Part shown: positions 45,700-58,987 of the stretch, piece by piece | Layout of the letters: every line of letters starts with the position of its first letter | Numbering within the stretch: the first letter of the stretch is position 1 | Assembly: GCA_965153455.1 (NCBI GenBank) | Contig: OZ234496.1 | Coordinates: 5,899,207-5,963,206, forward strand | DNA from: Sphagnum compactum | Lineage: Eukaryota; Bryophyta; Sphagnopsida; Sphagnales | Reading direction: 5' to 3' | Length of the DNA: 64,000 nucleotides | Notes under the pieces: generated by a model | Seen by the model: the letters and a program-made list of their open reading frames with translations, nothing else | Database searches by the model: none | Told to the model about the DNA's origin: nothing | Program-made: the position numbers and the translations under genes

Positions 45700-47938
45700 A
45701 AGTTCTCTATCATAATTATCAGGACATTTTCCATGTTATCTTCTTTCCAGCTCATCATTATCTGTTTTGGTTTAGATGATTCTGGAGCCTAGAAATGACG
45801 TCGAGTCTCGACTCTTACGTCTGCGTTTAATTTTAGTATGTGAAGTCTTTGGACTTTTGTTTTCAAGTCTTCGTGGAGTGTTGTAACGGTCAGATTGGGG
45901 CACTGTTGGAGCACTTCATATGGAAGAGTTTCTCCTGCAGAGCACGTGCAAACCCTTCAATATTCGGTGTGAGCTGTGCTTCGTTTTGTTGCTCTTGTCC
46001 CCTGTGTCAACTGGACTGCAAGCCATAGAAATAGCGAAACTTCTCTGGCTTTCCCCGCGTTCCAGAATATGTACCTCTCTATGCATTGTAAGCTCGCTGT
46101 TCTTATCCAATCTTCTGTAATCTTTTCCCCTGGTTGCCTTACACCAGTGGTTATTCCTAGACCCATTTCAGCCACTCTGTAGCCTATTTCTCTGTGAACT
46201 GTGAGGCGTTCCTTATCTTGTAGGTTATGTTTTTCATGTCAGACATTGCTACTTCATTTCTGCTACTGTGCTAGCTAGATTTATGTGAAGATTGCTTTTA
46301 ACAAGGTGCTAATCCTTTCATACTACCTTTCCATCAGTGGTCTGATTCTGATTCCTCCACCTTTGATCCTTCCATGGCATAATTGTAATACACCAGCCAG
46401 ATGATTATATTTCTTGGTTATGGTGGTTCATGTGTTGTAGGAGTGCCTTCCAAGTCTCCTCCCCCTCAAGGCATACCATGAACAAACAGCTTAGCTAAGA
46501 GAGTCTTCACTTTTCTACTTGTCAATCTGAGCATATTCATCCATTTGAATTCCCCATAGAATGGTTCATTAGATTCCTTCTTCAACCCTGAAGCACACCC
46601 TTGAAAGTCTCATCCATGTTAATGGTACATTGCCCACATTCCTAGGTTGTTTTGTTGTAAAATTTCTCTACATTAAAAGGTTAATTGTCTAAAACAAATA
46701 TCTTGTACTTGACTAAGCATGACAATGAAGGAGGCCAAAGAGTGTTCTAAATTTTGTAAGACTCAAATAGTAGGACCACATTGATTAGCACTTCACTTGT
46801 CTCTTGCTTTAGCTTCCCCTTTGCCTTTGCAATTTCCCAAAGCTAAACCACTTATGGCAACAACCTTCAAGAATGAATTGTCGGGCCTCAAAGTATAGTT
46901 AAATTTTGAACCTCAATTTTCTTCGGCATTTATTTGCACTCACTTTCATACCTGCAATTGATTTGTTCAAGCTTACTTGCCTTGCAGAATGCATGTTCTT
47001 ATAAGTTAAGTGTAAGCTTGTTTTTACGTATCTCTACTGAAGCTTTTCAAGTTGAAATTGTTCTTGAACATGTGGCTTCTTTCATTCTCTTGATGAGAAC
47101 ATGGTTGTTAAGACTTTCCTTTCAGTTCGATCACTTGCAGTAAAACCTTTTGTTTGTACTTAGTTTGGAGCATTGTTTTTGCATAGTTTGGGATTTTTTG
47201 AATCTGATTTTGGCATGAGTTTTTCATTCTTGTTTTGCAGGTGCTCTATTGCTCTACCCTTGTTTGATTGTTTCTGTTCTCCAAGGTCAAGGGAGCACCT
47301 AAGGCAAAACCTCCCTGGAGTTTTGGAATGTTGTAAGCTTGTGTGAGCTTCAAGCTTACAACATTGCAGACTCTAACTTTGCCTTAGGAGTAGATCATGG
47401 TTGTTAGTAATCACTGAACTCTGATTGTGTCATGTGGTTGAAACACCTTTAATGAACATAATAGGCTTTGGGATACAAGTTCAATCTTGCCATATGATTC
47501 AGAGCTTGAAAATTTGCAAACATTTGTGTGGTATTTTGCTGATCTGTAACAATATGTTCTTCTTCATTTTGGCTTCCTCCCTTGCATACAACTAAGATTA
47601 GGTTGTGAGTAGCCAGGAGTCTTCAAGAGTTCTTGGCCTTTCTAAATATGGAATGTGGGGAGTGGGTGTTTCAGGAGAGAGAATTCGTATTGAATTTGTG
47701 GATCAAACCACTTCCGAGCTTCCGCAAACATGGCCAAACATTGTGATTTTATGCAATGGACTAATGGAGTCCTTTACTAAATGAGCTTGGCACTATGAGT
47801 GTTCGGAAGAAAAGAAGATACTACTTAGACATTGCCTTGACTAGCATTTAGGGTTCTTGTTAGGAACTTTTGGAGTGAATTTGCAACTTGGTACAAGGCA
47901 TGTAAGGAGTTTAGGTCACAATAAACAACCAAAAAGGA
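45700..47938. other. Region upstream of the ATL gene
   Basis: No gene recognised. It should contain the ATL promoter and perhaps a 5' UTR intron. Short ORFs at 45.84-46.18 kb overlap each other on both strands and look spurious. Confidence 0.35.
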
Positions 47939-50283
47939 ATGTCGATTTCATATGTGGGAGTTCATTTTCTTCTATATGTAGGGCCATTGGGGTCCCCACC
48001 CATAAGTCCTACACAACCAGAAAGTGGTGGCGAGAGTCCTTCAGTGGGCACACATACGTTGTCATCATCCTTTCGGCCAAGTATTGCTGTTATTATTGGG
48101 GTCTTGACCACCATGTTCTCATTGACTTTCCTCCTCCTACTTTATGCCAAGCATTGCAAGCGGTCCAACCTATTTGGGGATAGGGGAACAGGAGTTCCTG
48201 ATGAACCCCTTGCAGCTCCTTATTCTGTTCCTCGTTCGAATTCGGGTATTGATCGGTTACTGGTTGAGGCCTTGCCCATGTTTACTTTTGCATCTCTTCA
48301 AGGCTTGAAGGTATGCAATGGTCTTACCTCATCCTAGTTTGTGAAGCATTTCTCTTAATTGTCAAGTATGAAACTAGTTAGAATTTTTAATTGATAAGAA
48401 CCATCCTCACATTGAATTGCAAGACTTAATTTCAATGTCCATCTTTTGAAGTCTTTGTCTTTCAAGATACAGCTTCCTATGGTGTCAAAGTGCTGAGGAC
48501 ATGCTATGCATTACTAAATATGTGATTTAGTCATCTAATTCCTTGTGGTGAGAAATTGAGCTAGGTACTTTCTTTAATCATTACATAGTAAGCACATGTT
48601 ACCACAATTGATTATGTTTGCTTGGAATCCAATTTGGTGATGATGAGTTTACAATTGTTAGGAGTTTGTTGTCAATATTCTAATATATTGGTATGACCCT
48701 AAATGTTCTCATGCAATTTTTAGTGATGATCTACAATCATGCAACATCTACAAATGCAAGACTTCACATCACTACCGATGAAATTCAACCTGGACTAGCA
48801 GATGTAAAACATTAAATCATAGATTTGATTGGCATGTTTGTGTTTACTTTGCTAGTTACCTGATGGATCTGCTAAATGTGGGACCTTTCTCATTTCTGTC
48901 ACCATTGTTTGTTCAGGAGGGCTTGGAATGTGCTGTTTGCCTATGTCGGTATGAAGACAATGAAATCTTGCGGTTGTTGCCAAAATGCAAGCATGCTTTT
49001 CATGTAGATTGTGTTGACTTATGGTTGGCTTCACACTCAACTTGCCCACTTTGTCGACATTGTGTATCATCAGAAGATCTCACTTTGGTTGAAGATAGTG
49101 TTGCTTCTCGCCATTCTGTAGAAGCCGTGCAGCAAGAATTGGCAACAGCTGCAGCTCCACCTTCAACCTCCCCTCTTTGGCGATCCTTGTCTGTTGATGA
49201 ATTGGACAACCCAGCTCTGGTGAAGAAAACACTAACACAATTTTCACTTGTCTTGCTGTGCATAGACATCTTGTTGAATTTTTTCTAAGTCATAATTGCA
49301 TTAAGATTTTGTAGGTTGAATCTCAGGGTTTTGGGGAATAACTATCTCCGGGATGTGCACAGGTTATTGTCCCACAAGACAATGTAGATGGAGTGGTTCT
49401 GTCATTGAAACCTGAATCAAGCAAGCGAAGGGATGGACTTCTTCTTGGTGATCCACATGTGGACCACATTATTGAGACAAAACCCTTGACCTCAGGTCGG
49501 CGGCTTGGCCATAGGATAATAATTTCTGATGTTGTCATGCGGGAGCGATGGAGTGATTTTGCAGCAAGGGATGTTCTGTTCTTGAACACACAATTGCTTT
49601 TTGGGTTGAATGAAAGACTTTCTGTTTCTCGAATGTCAAGTTGCTCTCGGAATGACTTACTCTCTCCATTAAATCTTCGAACATCTCCAAATAGACCTGA
49701 ATTCATCCTTGTGGATGGAAAGAGATTGTCAACCAGTGCCAATAGGAAAGATGTAATGTGGTCCCCAGCAAGGCGAGGGGATGATTTTGGACGAGTTGAT
49801 GGAAAAGCAAGAAGTTTAAGTGTGGCCAAGATGTTGTCTCCTCGACGGCCATGTGATGAAAACATCATGTCATTGGGTATGGAAATGGTGCCAGAGCCAT
49901 CAAGGCGCTCAACAAGTAGACTTTTTGGGATCACAGATAGGCCCCCATTACCACCAGGGTCAAAATCCAAATATGATTTTGAGGGTAAGGGTGCACCATT
50001 TTTGAAAAAAACACTCTCTCTTGGGCGGACAACTTTGTTGGACTTGGATGGAAGGTTACTTGCAGGGATTGACCAAAGGTCCTTGTCTGATCTAACTAGT
50101 GTAGAACGAGTTGCTGATTCAAGGAAAAAAGATCAAGTGGGAATAAGGTCTTCAGATGGACCACAAAATACAGATAATGAGAGGACACGGCAATGGCTTT
50201 CCATTGCCCGGAAAACCTTGAATCGATTGGTTGGTCGTGAAAAGAGGATTCCTTCAAGTACAGGTCTTCGACCTAAAGTTTGA
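47939..50283 (+). CDS. ATL-family RING-H2 E3 ubiquitin ligase, three exons
   Basis: Exons 47939-48310, 48917-49219 and 49363-50283 join in phase 0 to give 531 residues. Residues 48-70 are a membrane segment ([20 protein letters not shown]) followed by the basic [20 protein letters not shown] (102-115) is the GLD-type motif of ATLs. The RING-H2 is C129-x2-C132-x15-C148-x-H150-x2-H153-x2-C156-x10-C167-x2-C170, with the ATL-typical Pro146 and Trp160. The third exon has the [14 protein letters not shown] block and Ser/Arg-rich tail of the ATL42-like subgroup. The role is transferring ubiquitin at an endomembrane or plasma membrane; the substrate is unknown. Angiosperm ATLs are mostly intronless, so two coding introns are unusual. 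The donor of exon 2 (CTG|GTGAAG) is non-ideal and the N-terminus (ATG 47939) is a guess. Confidence 0.85.
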
Positions 50284-52239
50284 ATTTTGGATACTAAATA
50301 CTGTAAAAAATAAAATGATAGTGCTTCCTATTTGGACCTGTTTCAAAATGTGGCATTCCATTTCATTATGTGAATGGTTCAAATCATGTTAGGGAATGTA
50401 CAATTGAAGGGAGCTTGTAAATTTTACAAAAACAACTCTTACAGTGAAAGAAGTTCTTTGATATTGTGATGTCACTTTTTCCAAGTTGTTTGTGTCAGAG
50501 TGGACTGTGTTTATTACTGACCAATAGGTTGTAGCAAGCTTGCTAAGGCATTTCTCCCTTGGTCATGCAACCACTAGTAATATTATTTGTACAATGCATT
50601 ACATGGAAATTTGAAAGTGATGGAAATTTGTGAAGTATTGATATTATGCTGAAATTTGAGTGTGTACCTTGCAACCAAGTCTTTCAAGAAGGTATTCTGA
50701 ATTTTCAAAATGTAGGAAATGTGTTTGGTATGATTTATGATATTAATACCCAATTGTTTTTAACAAACTCATTAAGACAATTGGATTCATGTCTTCTTCC
50801 CTTTGTTTTTGGACAACATCTGTCCTTCTCACAAGTGCAATCAGATGAACATGTTGAAGTTTTTTATTTTGTTTTCTAGTTTGCATACACATTGATTAGC
50901 AAAACTTATGTCTTCCATAATGTCTCATTTGGTAAGTGAAAACAACAAAGGTTTGAAACTGATTTAATGCCTCTTGATTGCAGAGGGACCTTTCTCTGAA
51001 AGGAAAATCCCATCTTCAATGGGAGCTGATATCCTTTCCAAGATTTGACGGAGATTTTGCATATTTTAGTTTCCAAAAATCATGGTGATTTATTTATTAA
51101 TTTCAGAGGAATATTCATCAAGTTATCACTTGCTTTGGGTATTTATAATTTCAGTGCAAGGACATCTCAATTTGAAGAATATTTTTGTTATAACTATTTC
51201 CAATTTTCACAAGTATGTGGTTGCAATTTGATCCTAGGCATTTTCCTATGCTTTGAAATATTTGAGTTTTGGAAATTAGTGAAACTTCATTTTGCTTTCA
51301 AATCATAGGTCTCAACCCATGAAAAAAACCTTCAATGGTCAATTTAATTTCTGGAAACACAAAAATGCAGTTACACTACAGAATTTTACTTCATTCATGT
51401 TCATAAACTGTTTGCCAATTAAATGAAAAGCTTACTACCAATTATTTCTAATGAGAACAGATATGTCAATGGCTTGTCAATAAAAAAAATGTCTTCACTT
51501 CTCCCATGTGTTCTTTCCATATGCATGATTTTTATTACTCCATTAAAAACATGGCAATAAAAATTTCATCTACATGTCTAGGCAAAGTCTAATGTGGATA
51601 AGGGGTGATAGTACATCGAATATTTGGTTGTGACATGGTGTAATCAAAATGCATGCACTAGTTTATAACAATATTGTAACCAATGGGTGCTTATAGGAAT
51701 GGAAATTGGGGCACCATTCAATATTTCCATGTATCATGTCACCTTAATATGCAAATGATAGTTACCTATGTATTGAAATGGTTCCAAATATGAATCACTA
51801 GCATTTTTGAAAATCTTTAAGCTTCAGATTTCCCAAATCTAGCTTTTGATTATATGTCTTGGAAGCAATTTATTTTTACCTCCAACCAACTGAAATTTTC
51901 TGCGGAATTTCATTGTTATTGGTTCATTCCAGTGTTGGTAGGAAATGCAGGCCATGCAGGCCTCTGCCGGGTATGGTGTTTGGTCTATCCACTGGTATTG
52001 AAGAACCATACTAGTCTGACCTAAGGCCAACCTTGTATAATATAGAACCAGTCTGGTAGGGACCTGAGGTAATATCAAATTTTTATCAGTTTTACCAGGT
52101 ATCTAGTATCCACCTGCTTCATACTAGCCAAAACTTAGTCTTGGGCCAGAACTCAGAACGTGCCGGTTCCTATGAAAGTTTTAAAAGGGACCCAGTACCG
52201 ACACCAAAGTCGATACCAGTCTGACTATGTCCCCAAATT
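50284..52239. other. ATL 3' flank and intergenic DNA
   Basis: AT-rich 3' flank without genes. From 51.95 to 52.22 kb ACCAGT/CCGGTACC-like words accumulate (GAACCAGTCTGG, GTACCGACACC), perhaps a piece of a dispersed element. Confidence 0.35.
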
Positions 52240-52650
52240 TCTGCCCTTGCCATTAGCCCAGGCCAAAAACGGTGACAAACAGTTTTGGAAATAGAAATTC
52301 CAAATGCAGCCAATGGGAAGGCTCAGCATGCACTCATGATGGGCCCTGTTTTTTCCTTTTGGGTGTGAGGTGGGGGGAGTTTTTTTTTTGTTTTTCTTCC
52401 TTGTTCTCATCCCAAGTTCCCAATGTGTTCGCAGATGTGTTCCCCCAAGATGTTCCCAATAGCGCCTGATTTTTATCCCATATGGTTTGCCCAAAGTTCA
52501 ACTACCCTTTATATAAACTAAAAAGGTGAAGTTCAGTGGTGCACATTTGATTCTATTTTGCAACTGGAGGTCCAAAGAGTTGCTTCTCATGCCCAATGTT
52601 CCAAAAAAATTGTTGATGGGCCAATCAATATGGCTCCTTTAAAAATTAAA
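52240..52650 (+). repeat. Promoter-like dispersed repeat, type A copy
   Basis: Begins TTAGCCCAGGCCAAAAACGG, then GTGACAAACAGTTTTGGAAA, GCAGCCAATGGGAAGG (CCAAT box), a T-rich run, TTCCCAATGTGTTCGCAGAT, CCCATATGGTTTGCCCAAAG and CTTTATATAAACTAAAAAGG (TATA-like), then GATGGGCCAATCAATATGGC. The same order of words occurs in the three units at 61.9-63.4 kb. Confidence 0.75.
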
Positions 52651-53077
52651 AAAAAGTTATGATTGCGCCCATGATCTAATTAATATGAATCACACTATAC
52701 ATCCCTGACAGCCCTTGATTCTCTTTATTTTGTGGTCCCTGTCTGGACCCTACACCTTTACTATATGAAACTAAAATATCTTGTCAACATTCAAAAACAA
52801 CCTTCCTTTTGAAGTTGAACAAACTTGTCCACCCTTGTAATGATGTTCTTTTAGAAATGGTTCATGGATGTCAGCTTGTTGCGTAAGTGTAAGTAATTAT
52901 CATTTTGGGATAAGCCCCTCTCACATGTCCAATGTTTTCGTGTGTGGAGTGTTGTTAAATTTTCACCTCAAGATTATATTTCCACTCAGACAGAGGAATC
53001 TTATTTGCCAAAATTTCATAAGTTCAGATAACCACTTGATCCACTTGATTTTGGAGGAGATATCCATATGGTCTCTT
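52651..53077. other. Short unassigned flank of the copia element
   Basis: No gene. Ends at the copia 5' LTR; the last bases CTCTT (53073-53077) are the presumed target duplication. Confidence 0.5.
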
Positions 53078-53413
53078 TGTTGACAGATGCCACACTTGAT
53101 TCCAACTCTAACATTAGCTCTCTGCAACATTAGCAGTCAAGTTTTGGTGGTTACCTTATTTATTTTATTAGTTTTTAAATTAATAGAAACACATTTCTAG
53201 TTTCTTGCTTAACTTTTGAGAAATAGAGAAGCCACTGTAGTTAATTAGCAAGGTGTTATTTTCCTAGTGGACTATACTTGTCAGATTCACTGACCAGTAG
53301 CATCTTCCTACTAGTATTTAGTTGTTGCCCATGTGTTTGGGTTTTCTTCTTCTGTATTATGCGTTCCATGCAAGAGCTATAAAATAAAAATGTGAGAATT
53401 CAGTTTGCTTTCA
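53078..53413 (+). repeat. 5' LTR of Ty1/copia element
   Basis: Starts TGTTGACAGATGCCACACTT and ends GTTTGCTTTCA, directly before the primer-binding site. It aligns along its length with the 3' LTR (58988-59321), with many substitutions, so the insertion is old. TG...CA ends are kept. Confidence 0.9.
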
Positions 53414-53423
53414 TGGTATCAGA
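53414..53423 (+). other. Primer-binding site, initiator-Met tRNA type
   Basis: TGGTATCAGA follows the LTR without a gap. It is the usual copia primer site complementary to the 3' end of initiator-Met tRNA. Confidence 0.85.
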
Positions 53424-54034
53424 ATGAGGTTGCTGATAGAAGCAAGGTACGTGATCACCGTGACAATTGATTCACTGGAGTGTGGATGAGTAAGCCGTCC
53501 ATAGTTTTGGTAAAGGTGTCAAACCTTGTGGATGTATTAGGTTGAGGTAGTTAGGTGTGATCAATATTTTGAAGTGATAGCTGATCATATTCAAATCGTC
53601 AAACCATGGCAAGAAAACAAAGCTTTAGAGGCCAATAAATTAAAGGGGGTCATGAACTTTGTTGTCTTGAGCGTTAAGATGAGGTGTTTGTTAAGCTGAA
53701 AGAACATTTGGGAACTTGCATGTCCACCAACAACTCTCAGACAAGTAATTCCAATAGCAGGAGGAGTGGGTCAAGCAATTCCAACAGCATGGGACCAACA
53801 ACTTCAACAATACGATAAAATCTAGTTGTTACAAGAATTCAAAACAACAAGGCATTCGTAGTTCTGATCATTTTATGAAGGATGAACATTCCATAAATCA
53901 CAAATATTATAGATCTTAAAATTTGTTGGCTAACATTACAAAATCTCTTTGAATCTCAAAATGCAACAAGGACATTGTACTTGATCAACAAACTTCATTC
54001 TATGACGAGGGAGGAAGGAAAGCCAATGTATGAA

Positions 54035-54732
54035 AGGTGTTTCCATGGTATAGTGTAGACAAAAAAAATCACAATTTGACATTTTTCGTTGCAACATATT
54101 TTTTGTGTCTCTATAAATATTTGGAGAAGGGTTTGTTTTATGGAAATGTGCAATTAAAGGTGGATAACATCTTGTGATAATGTTGTGATTTGGTTCACAT
54201 ATCAACAATTCAATTGTCAATTGGAGTGCATTTTTAATTTGCAACATAGTGTCACAAACACTGCATTGGAAAAAAAGGACTAAGAAATATTAGTTTTAAT
54301 GAGAATTTGTCTATGAAACTTTGCACATAAAAAAAGACCACCGTAATGAATAATCTTCCACATCAAAATTTTCAATATGTTATAAAGTCAAGAAGTTTAT
54401 ATTAAATGATACAAAAATATTCGGTAGTACATTATGTTATTGTAATGTTGATGATTATGAATTTTTTTTAAAAGTTGTAAAATGTAGTTGGGTTGAGTGT
54501 TGTTTTTATCATTTTACAAAAATAAAGTGGAAATTTAAAATTAATGAAGAATGGTATTTTGCTATTAAATAGGGTGTTTTAAATAACATTTATAAAATTA
54601 CTAGTGTACACTTACATTTAATGCGATTTTTAGAAGAATTCAAAATGAGCGAATTTTTACGTGTTATTACTTTTTGATATTATACACAGTTGTTTTAACA
54701 CCAAGTGTGTACACTGTACCATGGAAACACCT
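54035..54732. mobile_element. TIR element nested in copia gag, TGAA target duplication
   Basis: The left end AGGTGTTTCCATGGTATAGT is the imperfect inverse of the right end ACTGTACCATGGAAACACCT, and TGAA flanks both sides (54031-54034 and 54733-54736). It is 698 bp, non-coding and AT-rich. Next to the right TIR is TAACACCAAGTGTG, the inverse of the CACACTTGGTGTTA found at the ends of the 2.7-kb and 14.95-kb elements. It is younger than the copia element it interrupts. Confidence 0.75.
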
Positions 54733-57700
54733 TGAATTCATATAGTGGTGAAAGAAATGGTCACACAACTTGCAGGAGTCATTGAGGTCATCAAAGATAC
54801 AATGATTGTGCACATTGTCATGAATGTTTTACCAACATCTTTTGAAAGTTTCATTCAAAGTGTGACTACTCAAGATGTTCTGCCATCATTTGAAAAATTG
54901 ATAAGAAACTTTCTCCTTGAAGAACATAGGCAAGAAACAAAATTTAGTAAGTAGGGAGACGAGAAAGCTCTAGTGATCCAAAGTAGGAGAACCAATAGAT
55001 ACACCAAACAAACAAACTTTAGATATAGACGGAAAGACCCATAACTCCCAACCTATATAGTCAAATTAAGGGGATAGACATGGGCTTTCACATCAACAAC
55101 AAAAGGAATATTCAAAGACTTTCCTTTAGACATCGACTTGGACATTGCAACAATTATCGCCAACTTGGGCATTGGGCAAGGGAGTACCCCAAACTTCAAC
55201 ATGGATCACAACAGCAACGTAACATGGGCAATCATCTTATGGTCAATACCATGACTCAACAAGATCACAAACACAAAGAGATGGTGGAGGAAAGAGAACT
55301 TGATGAGTCCATCCCCAACATTTTTGAAATTTAGTTTTAACATTAAAAGCACCGGTTTTGACTCATCAAGAAATGATTGTAGTCATTATGTCCAATAGAA
55401 ATGTTGGGTGGGAGAAATCAACAATGCATGTTCAAAAGATCTTGAAAATTATGTTTTTGTTGTAAATCCAATCCTTATATATATTAATTGATATTTGGAC
55501 TCGGGTGCTACAACTCATGTGACATGAAATCTTCAAAATTTCAAAGCATTGATGCAAACCACTAAACTTCAAAATGTCAAATCTATAGCTCGTCACTCTC
55601 ACTTAATTTGCAAGAAGGGAAACATTGTGACTTCAAATAATGGAGATGCCAAATACATCCATGATTTTTTTACGTTCCAAATATCACTTGAATAATATTT
55701 TATTGGTGGGAATAATAGCCAATAAAGGTTGCTTAGTGGTATTTGGTGCAAATAAATTTTGGGTGTTGAATGCCAAACAATCCTCCAAGTAATTAGCAAC
55801 GGGAATAAAAAACATTTCAAATGGTTTGTATTAGATGCAATTGGAGCCTCCAAAAAAAAAAATCCTTGGTGATGGACACTAATTCAAGAACTATTGTAAT
55901 CAGTGAGTTATGGCAAGAAGACTAGGCCATCACCACTACCAAGGTTTGCAAATGTTATCCAATCCAAGATTATCACAAGGCATGCTGCCAATTTCCCCAA
56001 CATCAAACATATGCCAACACTTCATGCTCAAGAAGTAGCACAAGGAACATGTACCAAAATTGAACCAACATAAAACTATTGGAATGAATGAAGTCATTCA
56101 TGTTGATTTGTTTTAACCATTTTTTCACAAATCTCTTGGAAATTCAGAGTATTTTACTAACTTTATAGATGACTTCAATAGAAAATGTTGGATTTATTTT
56201 CTTGTTACAAATAGTCAAGCATTTTCAAACTTCAAGATTTTCAAAGGATTGGTGGAAAAAAATGAAGGACAAAACATTAAGGTGCTAAGGACAAATAGGG
56301 AAGGAGAATTATTGTTTAATGAATTCAATGGTTTTTGCGACTTTCACAACATACAAAAGCAGCTAACTGCATCACATACCCCACACCAAAATGGTGTGGT
56401 AAAAAGGAAGAACCACACAATAGTACAAAGGGCTAAAACCATGGCAATTGAAAATAATTGCCCTCCACAAATATGGACAAAAATAGTTAGCATAGCTAAT
56501 TATTTGATTAATAGAAGCCCATCAGGGTCCCATCATGGTTTCATTCCTAAACATGTGTATTCAAGAGAACCACCAATATTAGACCATTTGATAATGTTTG
56601 GTTGCATCGTATATGTTCATATTGAAAAATAAAAAAGAAACAAAATGCAACCAAAATGTTCCAAGTGCATGTTTGTTGGGTATGATGATAGGTCAAAATG
56701 ATATTGTTACTTCAATCCTTTGACAAAAAGGGTAATAGTTAACAAAGATGTGGTGTTTGATGAACATTCCATAAGACTCTCTAGTTCTTTGGTAGCAATA
56801 ATGAAAAAATTGTCAACTAGTTCAACCATACCACTAGGATTGTTTCATGATGATGACCTTATTGGACCACAATCATTGGAATTTGTCATCATAGGAAGGA
56901 TGCATCATTTGAAATACAAGCTAATATATCAAGCGACGAATGAAAGGAATCTGTTTTGGATGTCAAAAGAATGTTGCAAAACTAACCATGCAATTACAAC
57001 CACATCAAGCAAGGACTCCTATCCAAACCCTTGTCCAAACACATGTTTTTAGAAGGCTTTGAAGCATACCCATGCATTTCAAGGACTATGTGAACCGCAT
57101 TAAAGCAAATGTTCAAAAACTTGCAGAATATTATGAGGTTTCACAACATTTGGGTTGGCGGATAACAATGGAATCAGAAATCAAATCAAACAAAAATATA
57201 TATTTTTTAGGAATTGACAGAGCTTCCAATAGGTAAGAACCTTATCACCTCAAAGTGGGTATTCAAGGTGAAGAAAATAGCAAATGGAGAAGTGGATAAA
57301 CTTGAAGTTTGATTAGTTGCAAGAGGTTTCCAACAATATAGAGGTTTGGACTTTGATGAGACTTTCGCCCCAATTGTCAAGTGGCCAACAATTCTCATAG
57401 TGGTGGTGATAACATCCAAGAATCAATGGGCAATTAAACATCTTGATGTCAAAAAGACTTTTTTGAAGGGTGATTTAGAAGAATAGGTCTTCATGTACCA
57501 ACCTCAAGGATTTGAAGTGGAAGGAAAATAACATTTGGTGTGTCTACTTCATTGAGCTATTTATGGACTTAAGCAAACATCACGCTCGTAATATTAAAAA
57601 ATTGATAATATTTTGCAAATCAAGGCATGACAAGGAGCCGAGCTAATCACAACTTGTAGACGTTCATAGAAGGTGGCCTCTACATCATAATAATTCTTTA

Positions 57701-58594
57701 TGTGGATGACTTACTATTGATAGGAAATCATGCAAAGAAACTTGCCTTTGTAGAAGCACAACTAGAACAAAAGTTTGAAATGTCAAAATTAAGAATTATG
57801 CATGCTTACATTGGTATGCAATTTTAATACCTATCATTAGGCATTGTGATGTGTTAGTAGTCATATGCACAAGATCTCTTAGCTCAGTTCAGAATGATAG
57901 ATTGTAATCCAACAACTACACCCATGGATGAAGGTATTAAAGTTCAAGTGGACATGAAATCAAAGTTCATTGACCAAGGATATTATCAAAGTCTTGTGGG
58001 TAATTTGATTTGGTTAACACAAAGTAGACATGATTTATCATATGATGTTAGTTGTGTTAATGGATAAATGAATGTTCCACAACGGGCCCATTTCGAGGTT
58101 GCAAAGAGAATATTCCAATACATCAAAAGGACAACACACTTTGGGATCATACTTTTGTGAAAGGAAATCCTAAGATTGGAAGGATTTGTTGATTCCGACT
58201 AGGGCCATGATCTTGACAAGAGATGTTCAACTACTAGGAGCTACTTTTCAAATTTGGCTTCAACATGATTCTCTAGAGCAACAAACTCAAACCTATGGTG
58301 ACCATATCCACCATTGAAATTAAATACCATGCATTGGCAAATAGTGCTAAATAAGTGGTTTGGTTACAATCACTACTTAAAGAATTGTAGTACTTGGAAG
58401 ATACACCAACACGACTACAATGTGATAATCATGTAATCAAGCTTGTGCAAAATCCAGTTTTGCATGCATGCATGAAACATATTGAAATACATCACCACTA
58501 TATTTGTGAACAAGTTGATAGTGGACAACTTGATGTATTGTATGTTGCAATTACAAAACAAGAAGTAGATATTCTGATTAAGTTGAATTAAATT

Positions 58595-58925
58595 TTGCTC
58601 CCTTAGGAAAGACCCCCAGAAGGGGAGGGAGGCAGCAGCCCCATCAAACATTAAAAAAATCCAAGAAATACAAGGGGGGCAAGAAGCACCACACGATGGT
58701 GGCGCAATCAACCCCAAAGATGCCTAAGTGACACCATTCCGCCCTAAAGGCTTGATCAATCCTAGCTTGAATACTAGGGTCCCGGGTGGACCGGAATTAA
58801 TGGCCTTCCAAGTGGCCATTCCAACCTCAACGGTAGCTACCCAGGCTTGCTGAAGGATTTTCCTAGAGGAATACTGATTATCAAAATGCTTCCGGCATCT
58901 CTCCGTCCAAAGGAATTACCCTTAG
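58595..58925. other. GC-richer island before the copia 3' LTR, possible nested insertion
   Basis: About 330 bp with many GGGG/CCCC words (AAGACCCCCAGAAGGGGAGG) stands out from the AT-rich copia. It starts just where the copia RNase H frame ends. On the minus strand a short open run (RIDQAFRAEWCHLGIFGVD) is visible. It could be a foreign insertion or the unusual 3' end of this copia family. Confidence 0.35.
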
Positions 58926-58972
58926 AATAGACATAGGAGTACTAGATCATGCTCACTTAAATAAATAGAATT

Positions 58973-58987
58973 AGGAGTGAGGGAGGG
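58973..58987 (+). other. Polypurine tract
   Basis: AGGAGTGAGGGAGGG lies directly before the 3' LTR, the expected plus-strand priming site. Confidence 0.75.

Larger units (their letters stand above)
53424..58972 (+). pseudogene. Degenerate gag-pol of a Ty1/copia retrotransposon
   Basis: Plus-strand fragments occur in copia order. Gag remnants lie at 53.5-53.7 and 54.75-54.95 kb. A zinc-knuckle remnant near 55.15 kb has the two later ligand positions occupied by Tyr (CNNYRQLGHWAREYPK). The protease has DSGATTHVT (55498-55524). The integrase core at 56.1-56.63 kb has TPHQNGVVKRKNHTI, AKTMAIENN and FGCIVYVH. Reverse transcriptase at 57.2-57.85 kb has LVARGFQQY, DETFAPIVKWPT, IKHLDVKKTFLKGDLEE and YVDDLLLIGN, with the catalytic Asp pair kept. 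RNase H at 58.2-58.59 kb has LQCDNHVIKL and HIEIHHHYI. Stops and frameshifts occur in every domain. Gag is interrupted by a TIR element. The order integrase before RT identifies copia, not gypsy. Confidence 0.9.

Noticed and set aside
45840-46182. Cluster of overlapping ORFs on both strands
   Set aside because: Mutually exclusive frames of similar length, without splice support or recognised content.
49323-49970. 215-codon minus-strand ORF
   Set aside because: It is the antisense shadow of ATL exon 3.
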